A stretch of DNA of 64,000 bases, taken from NCBI GenBank assembly GCA_020636275.1, contig JACJYD010000002.1, positions 620,001 through 684,000 of the forward strand, in the 5' to 3' direction. Within the stretch, counting starts at the first letter, position 1, and each line of letters begins with the position of its first letter. Origin of the DNA: Lewinellaceae bacterium (GTDB lineage: Bacteria; Bacteroidota; Bacteroidia; Chitinophagales; Saprospiraceae). The position numbers and the translations under genes are program-made. Below the pieces are notes generated by a model. It did no database searches. It was not told the origin of the DNA and was given only the letters and a program-made list of their open reading frames with translations. Positions 1 to 7,791 of this stretch are shown here, piece after piece.

Positions 1-1093
1 TCAAATTCACCGCGGCGATCTTGCCTTCGCGGTCGATGAGGAAAGTACGCGGGATGGAGTTGACGCCATAGAGTTGAGCGGGGGCGCATTCCCATTTTTT
101 TAAGTCGGAAACATGGTACGGCCAAGGCAAGCCGTCTTTCTGGATGGCATCGATCCAGCGCTGTTTTTGTTGCTGCATTTGCTGGTCGATCGCTTCCTGG
201 GTGGGGAAACGGGCCAGATCGCGCGAGGCCATACCGTCGAGAGAGACGCTAAAGACGGTAAAGCCTTTGTCCTTGTATTGGTTGTAAACCTTGATGACAT
301 TCGGATTTTCCCGGCGGCAGGGCATACACCAGCTTGCCCAAAAATCGAGCAGGACGACCTTGCCTTTCAGGTCCGATAAGGAATAGATCTTGCCGTCGGG
401 ACTGGGCAGGCTGATATCCGGTGCAGGCATGCCGACCTGGATCTTCTCCGTGGCCTGTTGCTGGGCGAAATAGGTCTCCAATTGGCTCAGGAACATCCCG
501 TAGTTGAGGGTGTTTTCAGAACCCGGATATTCTTTGGCCATTCGGGCGTGGATGCCTTTTTGCAGATTGAGGAACTGCTGGTTTTGCCCCATCGTCTGAA
601 ACGCCACCATCATCGCCGACATGGGATTGGAACAGGTATCCACATAGCTTTGCACATTGTCGGGAGTGATAGTCCGGTCGAAGATCCCTTTCATCAGGTT
701 GACATAGCTGGCCGTAGCCTTGGAGCCGGTGATGGTCATTCCGTATTGGGATAAGGTATTGATATCTCCGGTAATTTGAACCAGGCCTTCCGAGCCGTCC
801 AGGATGATGACGAATTTCTGAGCGCCGATCCGGATCCGGTAAATACCTGCGGGCAGGCCTTCCGGGTAGTTGAATTCAAAATTCCCGCTCCCGTCCGCAT
901 CAACCTTGTTCAGCACCTGGTTGGCCTTGTTGATGACGACCTCATCCAGGAAAATCTGCAAATTGGCTGCATTTGTAATGGTCCCTCGAATCACGGTTCC
1001 CTGAACTTTAGCGGTGCTTCCTATACCGTTGGTGCACTGCATACCCAGGGAAGCGGTCAGTAGCAAGAGGAGAAGAGAAATCCGATGTTTCAT
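1..1093 (-). CDS. TlpA-like thiol-disulfide oxidoreductase (3' end missing)
   Basis: Translation leftward from the ATG at 1093 stays open for at least 364 codons to the window edge, so the C-terminus is missing. It starts with a hydrophobic signal segment (MKHRISLLLLLLTASLG). A beta-rich N-terminal part follows, of the DUF4369 type often fused to thioredoxin folds in Bacteroidota, then an AhpC/TSA-thioredoxin domain with GMPAPDISLPSPDGK and FWASWCMPCR. The CxxC pair is encoded at about 317-328. Known family role: periplasmic thiol-disulfide exchange, often linked to cytochrome maturation. The substrate cannot be read from the sequence. An octamer tandem repeat begins 9 bp upstream of the start. 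Confidence 0.88.
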   Translation of the reverse strand, partial: MKHRISLLLLLLTASLGMQCTNGIGSTAKVQGTVIRGTITNAANLQIFLDEVVINKANQVLNKVDADGSGNFEFNYPEGLPAGIYRIRIGAQKFVIILDGSEGLVQITGDINTLSQYGMTITGSKATASYVNLMKGIFDRTITPDNVQSYVDTCSNPMSAMMVAFQTMGQNQQFLNLQKGIHARMAKEYPGSENTLNYGMFLSQLETYFAQQQATEKIQVGMPAPDISLPSPDGKIYSLSDLKGKVVLLDFWASWCMPCRRENPNVIKVYNQYKDKGFTVFSVSLDGMASRDLARFPTQEAIDQQMQQQKQRWIDAIQKDGLPWPYHVSDLKKWECAPAQLYGVNSIPRTFLIDREGKIAAVNL

Positions 1094-1101
1094 ATTTGTT
1101 T

Positions 1102-1157
1102 AGTTGAAAAGTTTAAAAGTTGAAAAGTTGAAGAGTTGAAGAGTTGAAAAGTTTATA
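1102..1157. repeat. Octamer tandem array (AGTTGAAA)7
   Basis: Seven consecutive 8-bp units close to AGTTGAAA, with G/A and T variants. The array lies between the start of the thioredoxin-like gene and the end of the cytochrome oxidase subunit III gene, in the leader region of the former. No function is evident. Confidence 0.85.
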
Positions 1158-1194
1158 GATAAAGGAACGTTTTGGGGGCGAAGATAGTTTTTTT

Positions 1195-1821
1195 TCATCT
1201 AAGCAACTGATTTACAAAAAAGAAGAGGATCAGGTAGACCCATAATCCGTCGAGAAAATGCCAATAAAGGGTGAGCAAACGGAGTTTGAGGCGCTTTTCG
1301 GGATCGGAGAAATAGACCAGCACGCTCACCGGGTCTTTCATGCGTTTTCGGGCGGTTTGGAGGAACATGGCCAGGAAAGGCAGGCCTGCGACGACGTGGG
1401 CGAAATGCAGGCCGGATATCAGGTAGAGGTAGGAAGCCGAGTTGCCTGAGTTGAACTGGATGTTTTGGGCCAGCAACTGACGCCAGCCGACGAATTGCAT
1501 GCAAAGGAAGGCCAAGGTGAGCAGGATCGTCAGCCAAAGGGCCTGCTGGTACTGCCGGGTATGGTCGGTCTTGTAGGCCCTGCGCGCCCAGTGGATGGTG
1601 GCGCTGCTGCCGAGCAGGAGAGTGGTGTTGAACAGGAAGATCAGCGGTAGTTGGATCGGCGGCAAGGCGCTTTGAATGCGGGTATAGACGAAAGAGACCG
1701 TCAGGGCCAGGAAAAGGGCCGTAATGCCCGCCAGCGCCAGCATCAACAGCACGTTGTGTGGATGGAACGCAAAATTGTCGTACTCGTTATAACTGCTGTT
1801 GGCCTTGGCCGGTTCTCGCAT
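1195..1821 (-). CDS. Cytochrome c/quinol oxidase subunit III
   Basis: 208 residues with about five hydrophobic segments. COX3-family motifs are present: HFAHVVAGLPFLAMF around residue 138 and YWHFLDGLWVYLILFFF at the C-terminus. The family packs against the catalytic subunit I of heme-copper oxidases in the cytoplasmic membrane. The N-terminus (MREPAKANSSYNEYDNFAFHP) resembles the short subunit III of Bacteroidota. No subunit I or II gene is adjacent, so this is either a detached extra copy or the end of a scattered set. Whether the enzyme oxidises cytochrome c or quinol cannot be told here. Confidence 0.86.
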   Translation of the reverse strand: MREPAKANSSYNEYDNFAFHPHNVLLMLALAGITALFLALTVSFVYTRIQSALPPIQLPLIFLFNTTLLLGSSATIHWARRAYKTDHTRQYQQALWLTILLTLAFLCMQFVGWRQLLAQNIQFNSGNSASYLYLISGLHFAHVVAGLPFLAMFLQTARKRMKDPVSVLVYFSDPEKRLKLRLLTLYWHFLDGLWVYLILFFFVNQLLR

Positions 1822-1919
1822 GTCTGCCCTGGTTTATCGTCGAAAAACAGATGGCGGGTAAGGAAGTTGAAAATTTAGGTCCAAATTTGACAATTTTCTA
1901 GTAATATTGTGCCAGCCAA

Positions 1920-2678
1920 ATGATCATCCCGACTGTTATGGACCCAATAGACACCTTTGTTATCAAGGAAAAGGTAAATCAGGCCCGATCGTTTGGAGGA
2001 CAAACTCCCGACCCGGCATTCCTGAACGAGGTTTTTACTCCCCTTTCGGCCTTGGCTCGCCTTCACCTTTTGTATGCATTTTTCAAGAAAGAAGAAGTGT
2101 TGGTCACTTCCTCCTTCGGAGCGAATTCCGCCTTCCTGCTCTATCTGATCAGCCTGACCAATTCCTCCCAACCTATTCATTTCATCGATACCACCCACCA
2201 TTTCCCGGAGACATTGGAGTACAAGAAGCGGCTGATGAAGCGCTTCCACCTCAATGTGATCGATGTGCTGCCCGACCCGGAGCAAAACGCCGTCGCAAGT
2301 TCGGAAGAATGGTGGAAGGACCAGCCCAAAGCTTGTTGCGCCATCAACAAGGTGGCTCCCCTTGAGCCCATCAAGGCTCGCCACAAGGTCTGGATCTCCG
2401 GTCTGATGGCCTTCCAGACACCCTTCCGCGCCAATCTCAAAGTCTTCGAACAACAGGGCTCTATTTTGAAGTTCCATCCCTTGATCGACTACTCCGAGGC
2501 CCAGTTCGAACAGGAGCGGGAAGATGTAGGTCTGCCGCGCCACCCCCTCGAACTGCAAGGCTACGGCTCGATCGGCTGCGTACATTGCACCGTAAAAGGA
2601 GAAGGACGCAGCGGCCGTTGGTCGGGAACAGGCCAAACGGAATGCGGCCTGCACCCGGGCTTTTTTGAAGGGAAATAA
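1920..2678 (+). CDS. cysH: Assimilatory APS reductase (CysH family)
   Basis: 252 residues of the adenylyl-sulfate/phosphoadenylyl-sulfate reductase family, which reduces activated sulfate to sulfite in the cytoplasm. The two Cys pairs of the [4Fe-4S] type are present (C139-C140 in KACCAINK and C220-VH-C223), which points to APS rather than PAPS as substrate. The C-terminal ECGLH (C242) carries the catalytic Cys. The nucleotide loop reads SSFGANSA, a divergent version of the usual S-x-G-x-x-S. A second ATG lies six codons in (1938), so the start is uncertain by that amount. No ATP sulfurylase or sulfite reductase gene is nearby. Confidence 0.88.
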   Translation: MIIPTVMDPIDTFVIKEKVNQARSFGGQTPDPAFLNEVFTPLSALARLHLLYAFFKKEEVLVTSSFGANSAFLLYLISLTNSSQPIHFIDTTHHFPETLEYKKRLMKRFHLNVIDVLPDPEQNAVASSEEWWKDQPKACCAINKVAPLEPIKARHKVWISGLMAFQTPFRANLKVFEQQGSILKFHPLIDYSEAQFEQEREDVGLPRHPLELQGYGSIGCVHCTVKGEGRSGRWSGTGQTECGLHPGFFEGK

Positions 2679-2695
2679 ATATCGGTTTTTGAGTT

Positions 2696-2735
2696 TATAC
2701 TTTGGGAAAAGTGATTTGACGGCTGGCGGCTGTCA
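2696..2735. repeat. Copy 1 of a 38-40 bp shared intergenic sequence
   Basis: This stretch (TATACTTT, then AAAAGTGATTTGACGGC) resembles 59243-59280, with about 30 of 38 positions alike. Both copies lie upstream of a gene (etfB here, the DUF1566 protein there). Confidence 0.5.
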
Positions 2736-2757
2736 AAATAAACTTAAAAACTAACCG

Positions 2758-2765
2758 TATATTTG
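2758..2765 (+). promoter_or_regulatory. Candidate -7 box of the etf operon (TATATTTG)
   Basis: It matches the Bacteroidota -7 consensus TAnnTTTG and lies 37 bp before the etfB start codon. No convincing -33 TTG was found at the usual distance, so this is a partial match. Confidence 0.4.
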
Positions 2766-2801
2766 CGGTGCCAAATTATTTCGAAAAAATCAATTTACAT
2801 T

Positions 2802-3542
2802 ATGAAGTTACTCGTCTGTATAAGTAAGGCGCCGGACACGACCGCCAAGATCAGTTTTTCGGCTGATAACAAGGAGTTTAACTCCGCCGGCGTGCAATAC
2901 ATCCTCAACCCTTACGATGAGTGGTATTCGCTGGTCCGCGCCCTCGAACTCGTAGAAGCTCAGGGGGGCACCGTTACGGTCGTCAATGTCGGCCCGGCGG
3001 AGAACGATACCCTCATTCGCAAAGCCCTGGCCATTGGAGCGAACGATGCCGTCCGGATCGATGCACAACCTCTCAGTGCAATGTTCGTCGCCAAGCAGAT
3101 CGCAGCATACGCCAAAGAGCAAAACTTCGACGCCATTTTCTGCGGAAAAGAAACGATCGACTACAACGGCGCCGAAGTCGGTCCCATGCTTGCCGAATAT
3201 CTCGACCTGCCTTTCCTCTCCTTTGCCAACCACCTCGAATTCGACGGTGGAAAAGCCAAGGTTAGCCGCGACATCGGCGATGGTACCGAAGTCGTGGAGG
3301 TGGAAATGCCTTTCGTGCTCAGCGCCGCTAAAGACCTTGCCGAGCAACGCATCCCCAACATGATGGGAATCATGAAAGCCAAGCAAAAACCCCTCCAGGT
3401 CGTGGCCCCCGTCGATTTCCAGGACAAGGTCAAAGTGACAACTTACGAGCTTCCTCCCGCCAAAACCGCAGTCAAACTCATCGATCCGGAAAATATGGAC
3501 GAATTGGTGCGGCTGTTGCACGAAGAAGCGAAAGTGATTTAA
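2802..3542 (+). CDS. etfB: Electron transfer flavoprotein beta subunit
   Basis: 246 residues starting MKLLVCISKAPDTTAKI, the conserved EtfB N-terminus. This fixes the start at 2802; in-frame sequence upstream encodes nothing family-like. The protein binds AMP and pairs with EtfA to carry electrons from acyl-CoA and other dehydrogenases to ETF-quinone oxidoreductase. Conserved stretches include AIGANDAVRID, FCGKETIDYNGAEVGPMLAEYL and the C-terminal IPNMMGIMKAKQKPL. etfA follows after 81 bp. The gap between them contains a GTTTATAAGG/CCTTATAAAC inverted repeat that may modulate read-through. Confidence 0.96.
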   Translation: MKLLVCISKAPDTTAKISFSADNKEFNSAGVQYILNPYDEWYSLVRALELVEAQGGTVTVVNVGPAENDTLIRKALAIGANDAVRIDAQPLSAMFVAKQIAAYAKEQNFDAIFCGKETIDYNGAEVGPMLAEYLDLPFLSFANHLEFDGGKAKVSRDIGDGTEVVEVEMPFVLSAAKDLAEQRIPNMMGIMKAKQKPLQVVAPVDFQDKVKVTTYELPPAKTAVKLIDPENMDELVRLLHEEAKVI

Positions 3543-3608
3543 ACTGTTTAGTTTATAAGTTTATAAGGTATGAGTTTTTCAGGTTGAATACTCGCGCCCT
3601 TATAAACA
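3543..3608. repeat. etfB-etfA spacer with GTTTATAAGG inverted repeat
   Basis: Directly after the etfB stop codon lies a sequence with two GTTTATAAG motifs; CCCTTATAAAC follows about 35 bp later. It is a partial relative of the larger 4585-4697 element and can form a weak hairpin in the operon mRNA. Confidence 0.6.
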
Positions 3609-3623
3609 CAAAAATCAAAATCA

Positions 3624-4583
3624 ATGTCAGTCCTGATATATGTAGAATCAAATAAAGGCGGCTTCAAAAAAACGGCGTTCGAGGCAGTGACCTACGGGCG
3701 TAAAACCGCCGACGCACTGGGTGTTCCCTGTGTAGCCCTTGTGTTGGGCGCCGCTGAAAATGCCGGTAGTCTGGGATCATACGGCGCATCGCGCGTGCTG
3801 CAAGTGCAGGATGCCGGGCTCGAAAATTTTGACAGTCAGGTATACGCCAACGTGATCGCCCAGGCCGCTGAGTCGGTGGGTGCACAGGTCGTTGTCCTGT
3901 CGCAAACCGCCAATGGTAAGGCGCTATTGGGCCGCCTGGCCGTGCGCTTGGATGCGGGCTCGGTATCGGGCGCCATCGCCCTGCCGGACACCAAGGGAGG
4001 TTTCCGGGTGCGCAAGAGCGTGTTTTCCGGAAAGGCTTTTGCCGAGTACGAACTGGGCACTGAAAAGAAAGTGATCTCCCTGGCGGGCAATTCCATTCCG
4101 GTCGAACAACTCGGATCGCCCGTAGCGGTGGAAGCACTGTCGGTCGACGTTCCCGCGCCCAAGGTGCGGCTCGTGGAGATCAAGCGCATCGAGGGCGATA
4201 TCCCACTGCCGGAGGCCGAACTGGTCGTATCCGGAGGCCGCGGCATGAAAGGCCCGGAAAACTGGGGTATTCTCGAAGACCTCGGCAAAGCCCTCGGCGC
4301 TACCCTGGCCTGCTCGCGCCCTGTTGCCGACAGCGATTGGAGGCCCCACCACGAGCACGTCGGTCAGACCGGCGGCGTGATCCGCCCCAATCTCTACATC
4401 GCCGTTGGGATTTCCGGCGCCATCCAGCACCTGGCCGGCGTCAACAATTCCAAGGTCATCGTAGTTATTAACAAAGATCCGGAAGCGCCTTTCTTCAAAG
4501 CAGCCGATTACGGCGTCGTCGGCGACCTGTTCGAGGTCGTGCCGCGGTTGACGGAGGCGGTGAAGAAGTTTAAGGCTTCTTAG
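3624..4583 (+). CDS. etfA: Electron transfer flavoprotein alpha subunit
   Basis: 319 residues, the usual length of the short EtfA. The C-terminal FAD domain is complete. VVSGGRGMKGPENW and LGKALGATLACSRPVADSDW, then GQTGGVIRPNLYIAVGISGA and NNSKVIVVINKDPEAPFF, occupy about residues 200-300. It forms the heterodimer with EtfB and holds the redox-active FAD. It is cotranscribed with etfB. The stop codon at 4581-4583 abuts the left arm of a long inverted repeat that may act as the operon terminator. Confidence 0.96.
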   Translation: MSVLIYVESNKGGFKKTAFEAVTYGRKTADALGVPCVALVLGAAENAGSLGSYGASRVLQVQDAGLENFDSQVYANVIAQAAESVGAQVVVLSQTANGKALLGRLAVRLDAGSVSGAIALPDTKGGFRVRKSVFSGKAFAEYELGTEKKVISLAGNSIPVEQLGSPVAVEALSVDVPAPKVRLVEIKRIEGDIPLPEAELVVSGGRGMKGPENWGILEDLGKALGATLACSRPVADSDWRPHHEHVGQTGGVIRPNLYIAVGISGAIQHLAGVNNSKVIVVINKDPEAPFFKAADYGVVGDLFEVVPRLTEAVKKFKAS

Positions 4584-4584
4584 T

Positions 4585-4697
4585 AGTTTTTAAGTTTATA
4601 AGGGTATAAGTGGTGCGACTTAATTAATTTATAAATTAATTAGGTCAGAGAACTTAAGTTTTTACCAAAAACTTATACCCTTATAAACTTAAAAACT
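4585..4697. repeat. 113-bp element with 27-bp perfect inverted repeats
   Basis: The left arm (4585-4611) and right arm (4671-4697) are exact reverse complements over 27 bp, sharing the core TTTATAAGGGTATAAGT. The 59-bp centre contains a second palindrome of TTAATTAATTTATAAATTAA type at about 4620-4642. The element begins 1 bp after the etfA stop and ends 7 bp before the rpsO -7 box. Single arms occur at 61846-61872 and, degenerate, after etfB and cysH. It could be an extended terminator or a small non-autonomous mobile element. Confidence 0.8.
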
Positions 4698-4703
4698 TTT
4701 TTG

Positions 4704-4711
4704 TACCTTTG
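4704..4711 (+). promoter_or_regulatory. Candidate -7 box of rpsO (TACCTTTG)
   Basis: Exact fit to TAnnTTTG, about 49 bp before the rpsO start codon and just outside the inverted-repeat element. The -33 side lies inside the right arm of that element and has no clear TTG. Confidence 0.5.
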
Positions 4712-4759
4712 CCCCGCTGTAACTGATTTTCGCAATCACCAACGGTTTAAAACAAGAAA

Positions 4760-5035
4760 ATGGCAATTTATTTATCGAAAGAAAAGAAAGCAGAGATCTT
4801 TCAAGAGTATGCCGGTAGTGAGAACAACACCGGTTCCGTAGAAGGGCAGGTCGCCCTCTTCACCTATCGCATTAAAAGCCTTTCCGAACACCTCAAGGAG
4901 AACCGCAAGGATCATTCTTGCCGCCGTTCGCTCCTTCGTTTGGTAGGTCAACGGAAGCAACTCCTGAAATATCTGGAGCACAAGGACATCCAACGCTATA
5001 GAGCGATCATTGAGAAATTGGGTATCCGCGGTTAA
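4760..5035 (+). CDS. rpsO: 30S ribosomal protein S15
   Basis: 91 residues, near the usual 89. The S15 core is clear: TGSVEGQVALFTYRI, then LSEHLKENRKDHSCRRSLL and LVGQRKQLLKYLE. It binds 16S rRNA at the central three-way junction early in 30S assembly. The rpsO-pnp gene order matches many bacteria. A strong hairpin stands between the two genes. Confidence 0.98.
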   Translation: MAIYLSKEKKAEIFQEYAGSENNTGSVEGQVALFTYRIKSLSEHLKENRKDHSCRRSLLRLVGQRKQLLKYLEHKDIQRYRAIIEKLGIRG

Positions 5036-5041
5036 CGAGAT

Positions 5042-5079
5042 ACAAAAGTGTTCTGCAACAGCAGAACACTTTTGTTTTT
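5042..5079 (+). terminator. Intrinsic terminator/attenuator between rpsO and pnp
   Basis: A 14-bp perfect stem (ACAAAAGTGTTCTG paired with CAGAACACTTTTGT), a 6-nt loop and a T tract, starting 6 bp after the rpsO stop codon. pnp starts 94 bp beyond, so partial read-through or a separate pnp promoter is expected. Confidence 0.9.
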
Positions 5080-5172
5080 CCTCTCCTTCCCTCCCCAGGA
5101 AAATTGGGCGCTTTCAACCTGGATATGCAAATGGCGTATCCCTCTTATTCACACTCCTAACGTTCATTTACA

Positions 5173-7437
5173 ATGGGTCAACAAATCCCAATCACGACTT
5201 CCTTTCACCTGCCCGACGGCCGTGAGGTAGTCATCGAAACCGGTAAACTGGCCGCTCAAGCCGACGGTTCCGTAGTCGTACGTGTCGGCAAGACCATGCT
5301 GTTTGCCGTAGTCGTTTCCGCTCAGGAAGCCAAAGAAGACCAGAGCTTTTTCCCGCTTTCAGTAGATTACCAGGAAAAATTTGCGGCTGCAGGCCGTATT
5401 CCCGGCAACTTTTTCCGCCGGGAAGGCAAACTTTCCGACAACGAAGTGCTGATCTCCCGCCTGGTCGACCGGGCAATTCGCCCCCTCTTCCCGGATGAAT
5501 ACATGAATGAAACCCAGGTGATCCTCAACCTCATCTCGGGTGACAAAGAAGAACAGCCCTCTGCCTATGCCGCCCTCGCCGCTTCGGCTGCCCTGGCGGT
5601 GTCCAACATCCCGTTCAACGGCCCGATCTCGGAAGTACGCGTGGCCCGCATCAACGGGGAATTTCACGTCAACCCCCGCAAGCCGGCCGCTGATGAAGCG
5701 GATATCGACCTCATCGTCGCTGCTTCCATGGAGAATGTGGTGATGGTGGAAGGCGAATCGAATGAATGTTCCGAACGCGACCTGGTCGAAGCGATCAAGG
5801 TAGCGCACGAAGCGATCAAAGTGCAGATCCAGGCTCAGCTCGACCTGGCCGCCAAGGTGGGCGAAAAGGCCAGTGTTAAACGCGAGGTGCCCCAGGTCCC
5901 GGAAGATGAAGAGCTGAAAAAATGGATCGACGCCTTTTCCCGCGCAAAACTCAACGAAGTGGCGCATGCATTCCTCGATAAGGCTACCCGCAAGAGCCGC
6001 TTCTCCGAGATCAAGGACGAAATGATCCAAGCCCTCACCGAAAGCAAAGGGGAGGAGTATGTGGATGAAAACGGGAAGCTGATCGAACGGTACTTCGACA
6101 AACTCAAGAAAGATGTGGTCCGCAAAATGGTCCTCGACGAAAAGGTGCGCCTCGACGGTCGGGGATTGGAAGATATTCGCCCCATCTGGTGCGAGGTCGA
6201 CTACCTGCCTTCTGCGCATGGCTCGGCCATCTTTACCCGTGGAGAAACGCAATCGCTGACCTCCATGACACTGGGTACCAAGCTCGATGAGATCATGCTC
6301 GACAATGCGCTGGATATGCGCTTCGACCGCTTTATCCTGCACTATAACTTCCCGGGCTTTTCCGTGGGCGAAGTGAAACCGCAGCGCGGCCCCGGCCGGC
6401 GCGAAGTGGGCCACGCCAACCTGGCCGGCCGCTCCTTGCGCAAAGTGCTGCCAAGCCCGTTCCCCTATACCCTCCGGATCGTGTCCGACATTCTGGAAAG
6501 TAACGGCTCCTCCTCCATGGCTACCGTCTGCGCCGGCTCCCTGGCCATGATGGATGGCGGCGTGCAGATCAAGGCTCCCGTTTCGGGTATCGCCATGGGG
6601 CTCATCGCCGAAGGCGGCAAAGCCTCCGTTCTGAGCGATATCCTTGGCGACGAGGACGCTTTGGGCGATATGGACTTCAAAGTGACCGGGACCGAAAACG
6701 GTATTACCGGTTGCCAGATGGATATCAAGATCGACGGCCTGCCTTACGAGCTGCTCGAACAGGCCCTCGAACAGGCCCGCCGCGGACGCCTGCACATCCT
6801 CGAAGAAATGAAGAAGACGATCCCGGCGCCGCGCGAAGACTACAAGCCGCACGCACCGCGTATCGTGGAGATCATCATCGAGAAGAGCTACATCGGCGCC
6901 GTCATCGGCCCGGGTGGCAAAGTGATCCAGGATATCCAGGAAAAAACGGGCACCTCGATCAATATCGAAGAAGTGGGCGATAAAGGGATCGTCAATGTGG
7001 CCAGCAACAACCTGGAAGGGATTGAAGCGGCACTCAAGATCATCCGCCAGATCACCTTTACTCCGGAAATGGGCGATGTGTACGAAGCCGTCGTCAAATC
7101 CGTCATGCCTTACGGCGTGTTCGTGGAATTCCACGGAAAGAGCGGATTGCTTCACGTTTCAGAGATCTCGCACAGCCGCATCGATAAGGTAGAAGATGTC
7201 TTCCAGGAAGGCGATCTGGTGAAGGTGAAACTCATCGGCGTGGACAAGAAGACCGGCAAACTCCGCCTGTCGCGCAAAGCCCTGATGCCGGGCGGCCGTC
7301 AGGACCAGGATGAAAACGGCGAAGACGATCGCTCCGGCGGTGATCGCCGCGACCGCGGCGGGCAACACCGCGGAGGAGGTGGACATCACGGAAAACACCG
7401 GGATGGCGACCGCGACAAGCGGGATCACAACAAATAG
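5173..7437 (+). CDS. pnp: Polyribonucleotide nucleotidyltransferase (PNPase)
   Basis: 754 residues. It degrades RNA 3' to 5' with phosphate and is usually a trimer in the degradosome. Two RNase PH-like modules occupy about residues 10-230 and 325-550, with FFRREGKLSDNEVLISRLVDR in the first and the GSSSMATVCAGSLAMMDGGV catalytic region in the second. A KH domain follows (IGAVIGPGGKVIQDIQEKTG, from about residue 565), then an S1 domain (from about 633). The last 45 residues form a polar tail rich in Asp, Arg, Gly and His with no fixed fold. It is downstream of rpsO, separated by a terminator-like hairpin. Confidence 0.97.
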   Translation: MGQQIPITTSFHLPDGREVVIETGKLAAQADGSVVVRVGKTMLFAVVVSAQEAKEDQSFFPLSVDYQEKFAAAGRIPGNFFRREGKLSDNEVLISRLVDRAIRPLFPDEYMNETQVILNLISGDKEEQPSAYAALAASAALAVSNIPFNGPISEVRVARINGEFHVNPRKPAADEADIDLIVAASMENVVMVEGESNECSERDLVEAIKVAHEAIKVQIQAQLDLAAKVGEKASVKREVPQVPEDEELKKWIDAFSRAKLNEVAHAFLDKATRKSRFSEIKDEMIQALTESKGEEYVDENGKLIERYFDKLKKDVVRKMVLDEKVRLDGRGLEDIRPIWCEVDYLPSAHGSAIFTRGETQSLTSMTLGTKLDEIMLDNALDMRFDRFILHYNFPGFSVGEVKPQRGPGRREVGHANLAGRSLRKVLPSPFPYTLRIVSDILESNGSSSMATVCAGSLAMMDGGVQIKAPVSGIAMGLIAEGGKASVLSDILGDEDALGDMDFKVTGTENGITGCQMDIKIDGLPYELLEQALEQARRGRLHILEEMKKTIPAPREDYKPHAPRIVEIIIEKSYIGAVIGPGGKVIQDIQEKTGTSINIEEVGDKGIVNVASNNLEGIEAALKIIRQITFTPEMGDVYEAVVKSVMPYGVFVEFHGKSGLLHVSEISHSRIDKVEDVFQEGDLVKVKLIGVDKKTGKLRLSRKALMPGGRQDQDENGEDDRSGGDRRDRGGQHRGGGGHHGKHRDGDRDKRDHNK

Positions 7438-7479
7438 TTCTCCCGGCTTACTTCAGAATAACGCGCTGATAAAGCTATA

Positions 7480-7515
7480 AAAAAGGCGCCATGGTATAAC
7501 TGTGGCGTCTTTTTC
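7480..7515 (+). terminator. pnp terminator
   Basis: AAAAAGGCGCCAT pairs with GTGGCGTCTTTTT (one or two G-T pairs) around a 9-nt loop, with a T run in the 3' arm. It lies about 43 bp after the pnp stop codon. Confidence 0.8.
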
Positions 7516-7791
7516 ATTTGCTTCCGTGACGTACCCCAACTTTTTTCGTCTTTAAAAAGGAACGGAAGAAGGGCTCCGTGCGTTTAAAAAATCGAGCAGG
7601 AGAACTTTTTCTAAGGAATCCGTGTTCCTTGAGTTGTGTGAGAAGGCTTAAATAATTTTCACTAAAAAGTCAAGTTTTTTTTAAAATGATTCATCCTTTT
7701 TCCGGTATTTTAGTGTCCAAGGTGACGACCCGGTGAAAAGGCAGTTATTGTACAATATCCCATTCACATATTCAGAACTAAACCCCAAGGT
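7516..7791. other. rpoD upstream region without a gene
   Basis: About 276 bp of AT-rich sequence before rpoD. It contains a small AAGGAA/TTCCTT hairpin near 7611-7628. I see no tRNA fold, no ORF with family features and no full TAnnTTTG box. The rpoD promoter presumably lies here. Confidence 0.5.

Noticed and set aside
5359..7155. 598-codon open frame antisense to pnp
   Set aside because: The plus strand encodes a complete PNPase; the minus frame has no family features and is His/Asp-rich as expected of an antisense shadow of high-GC coding DNA.
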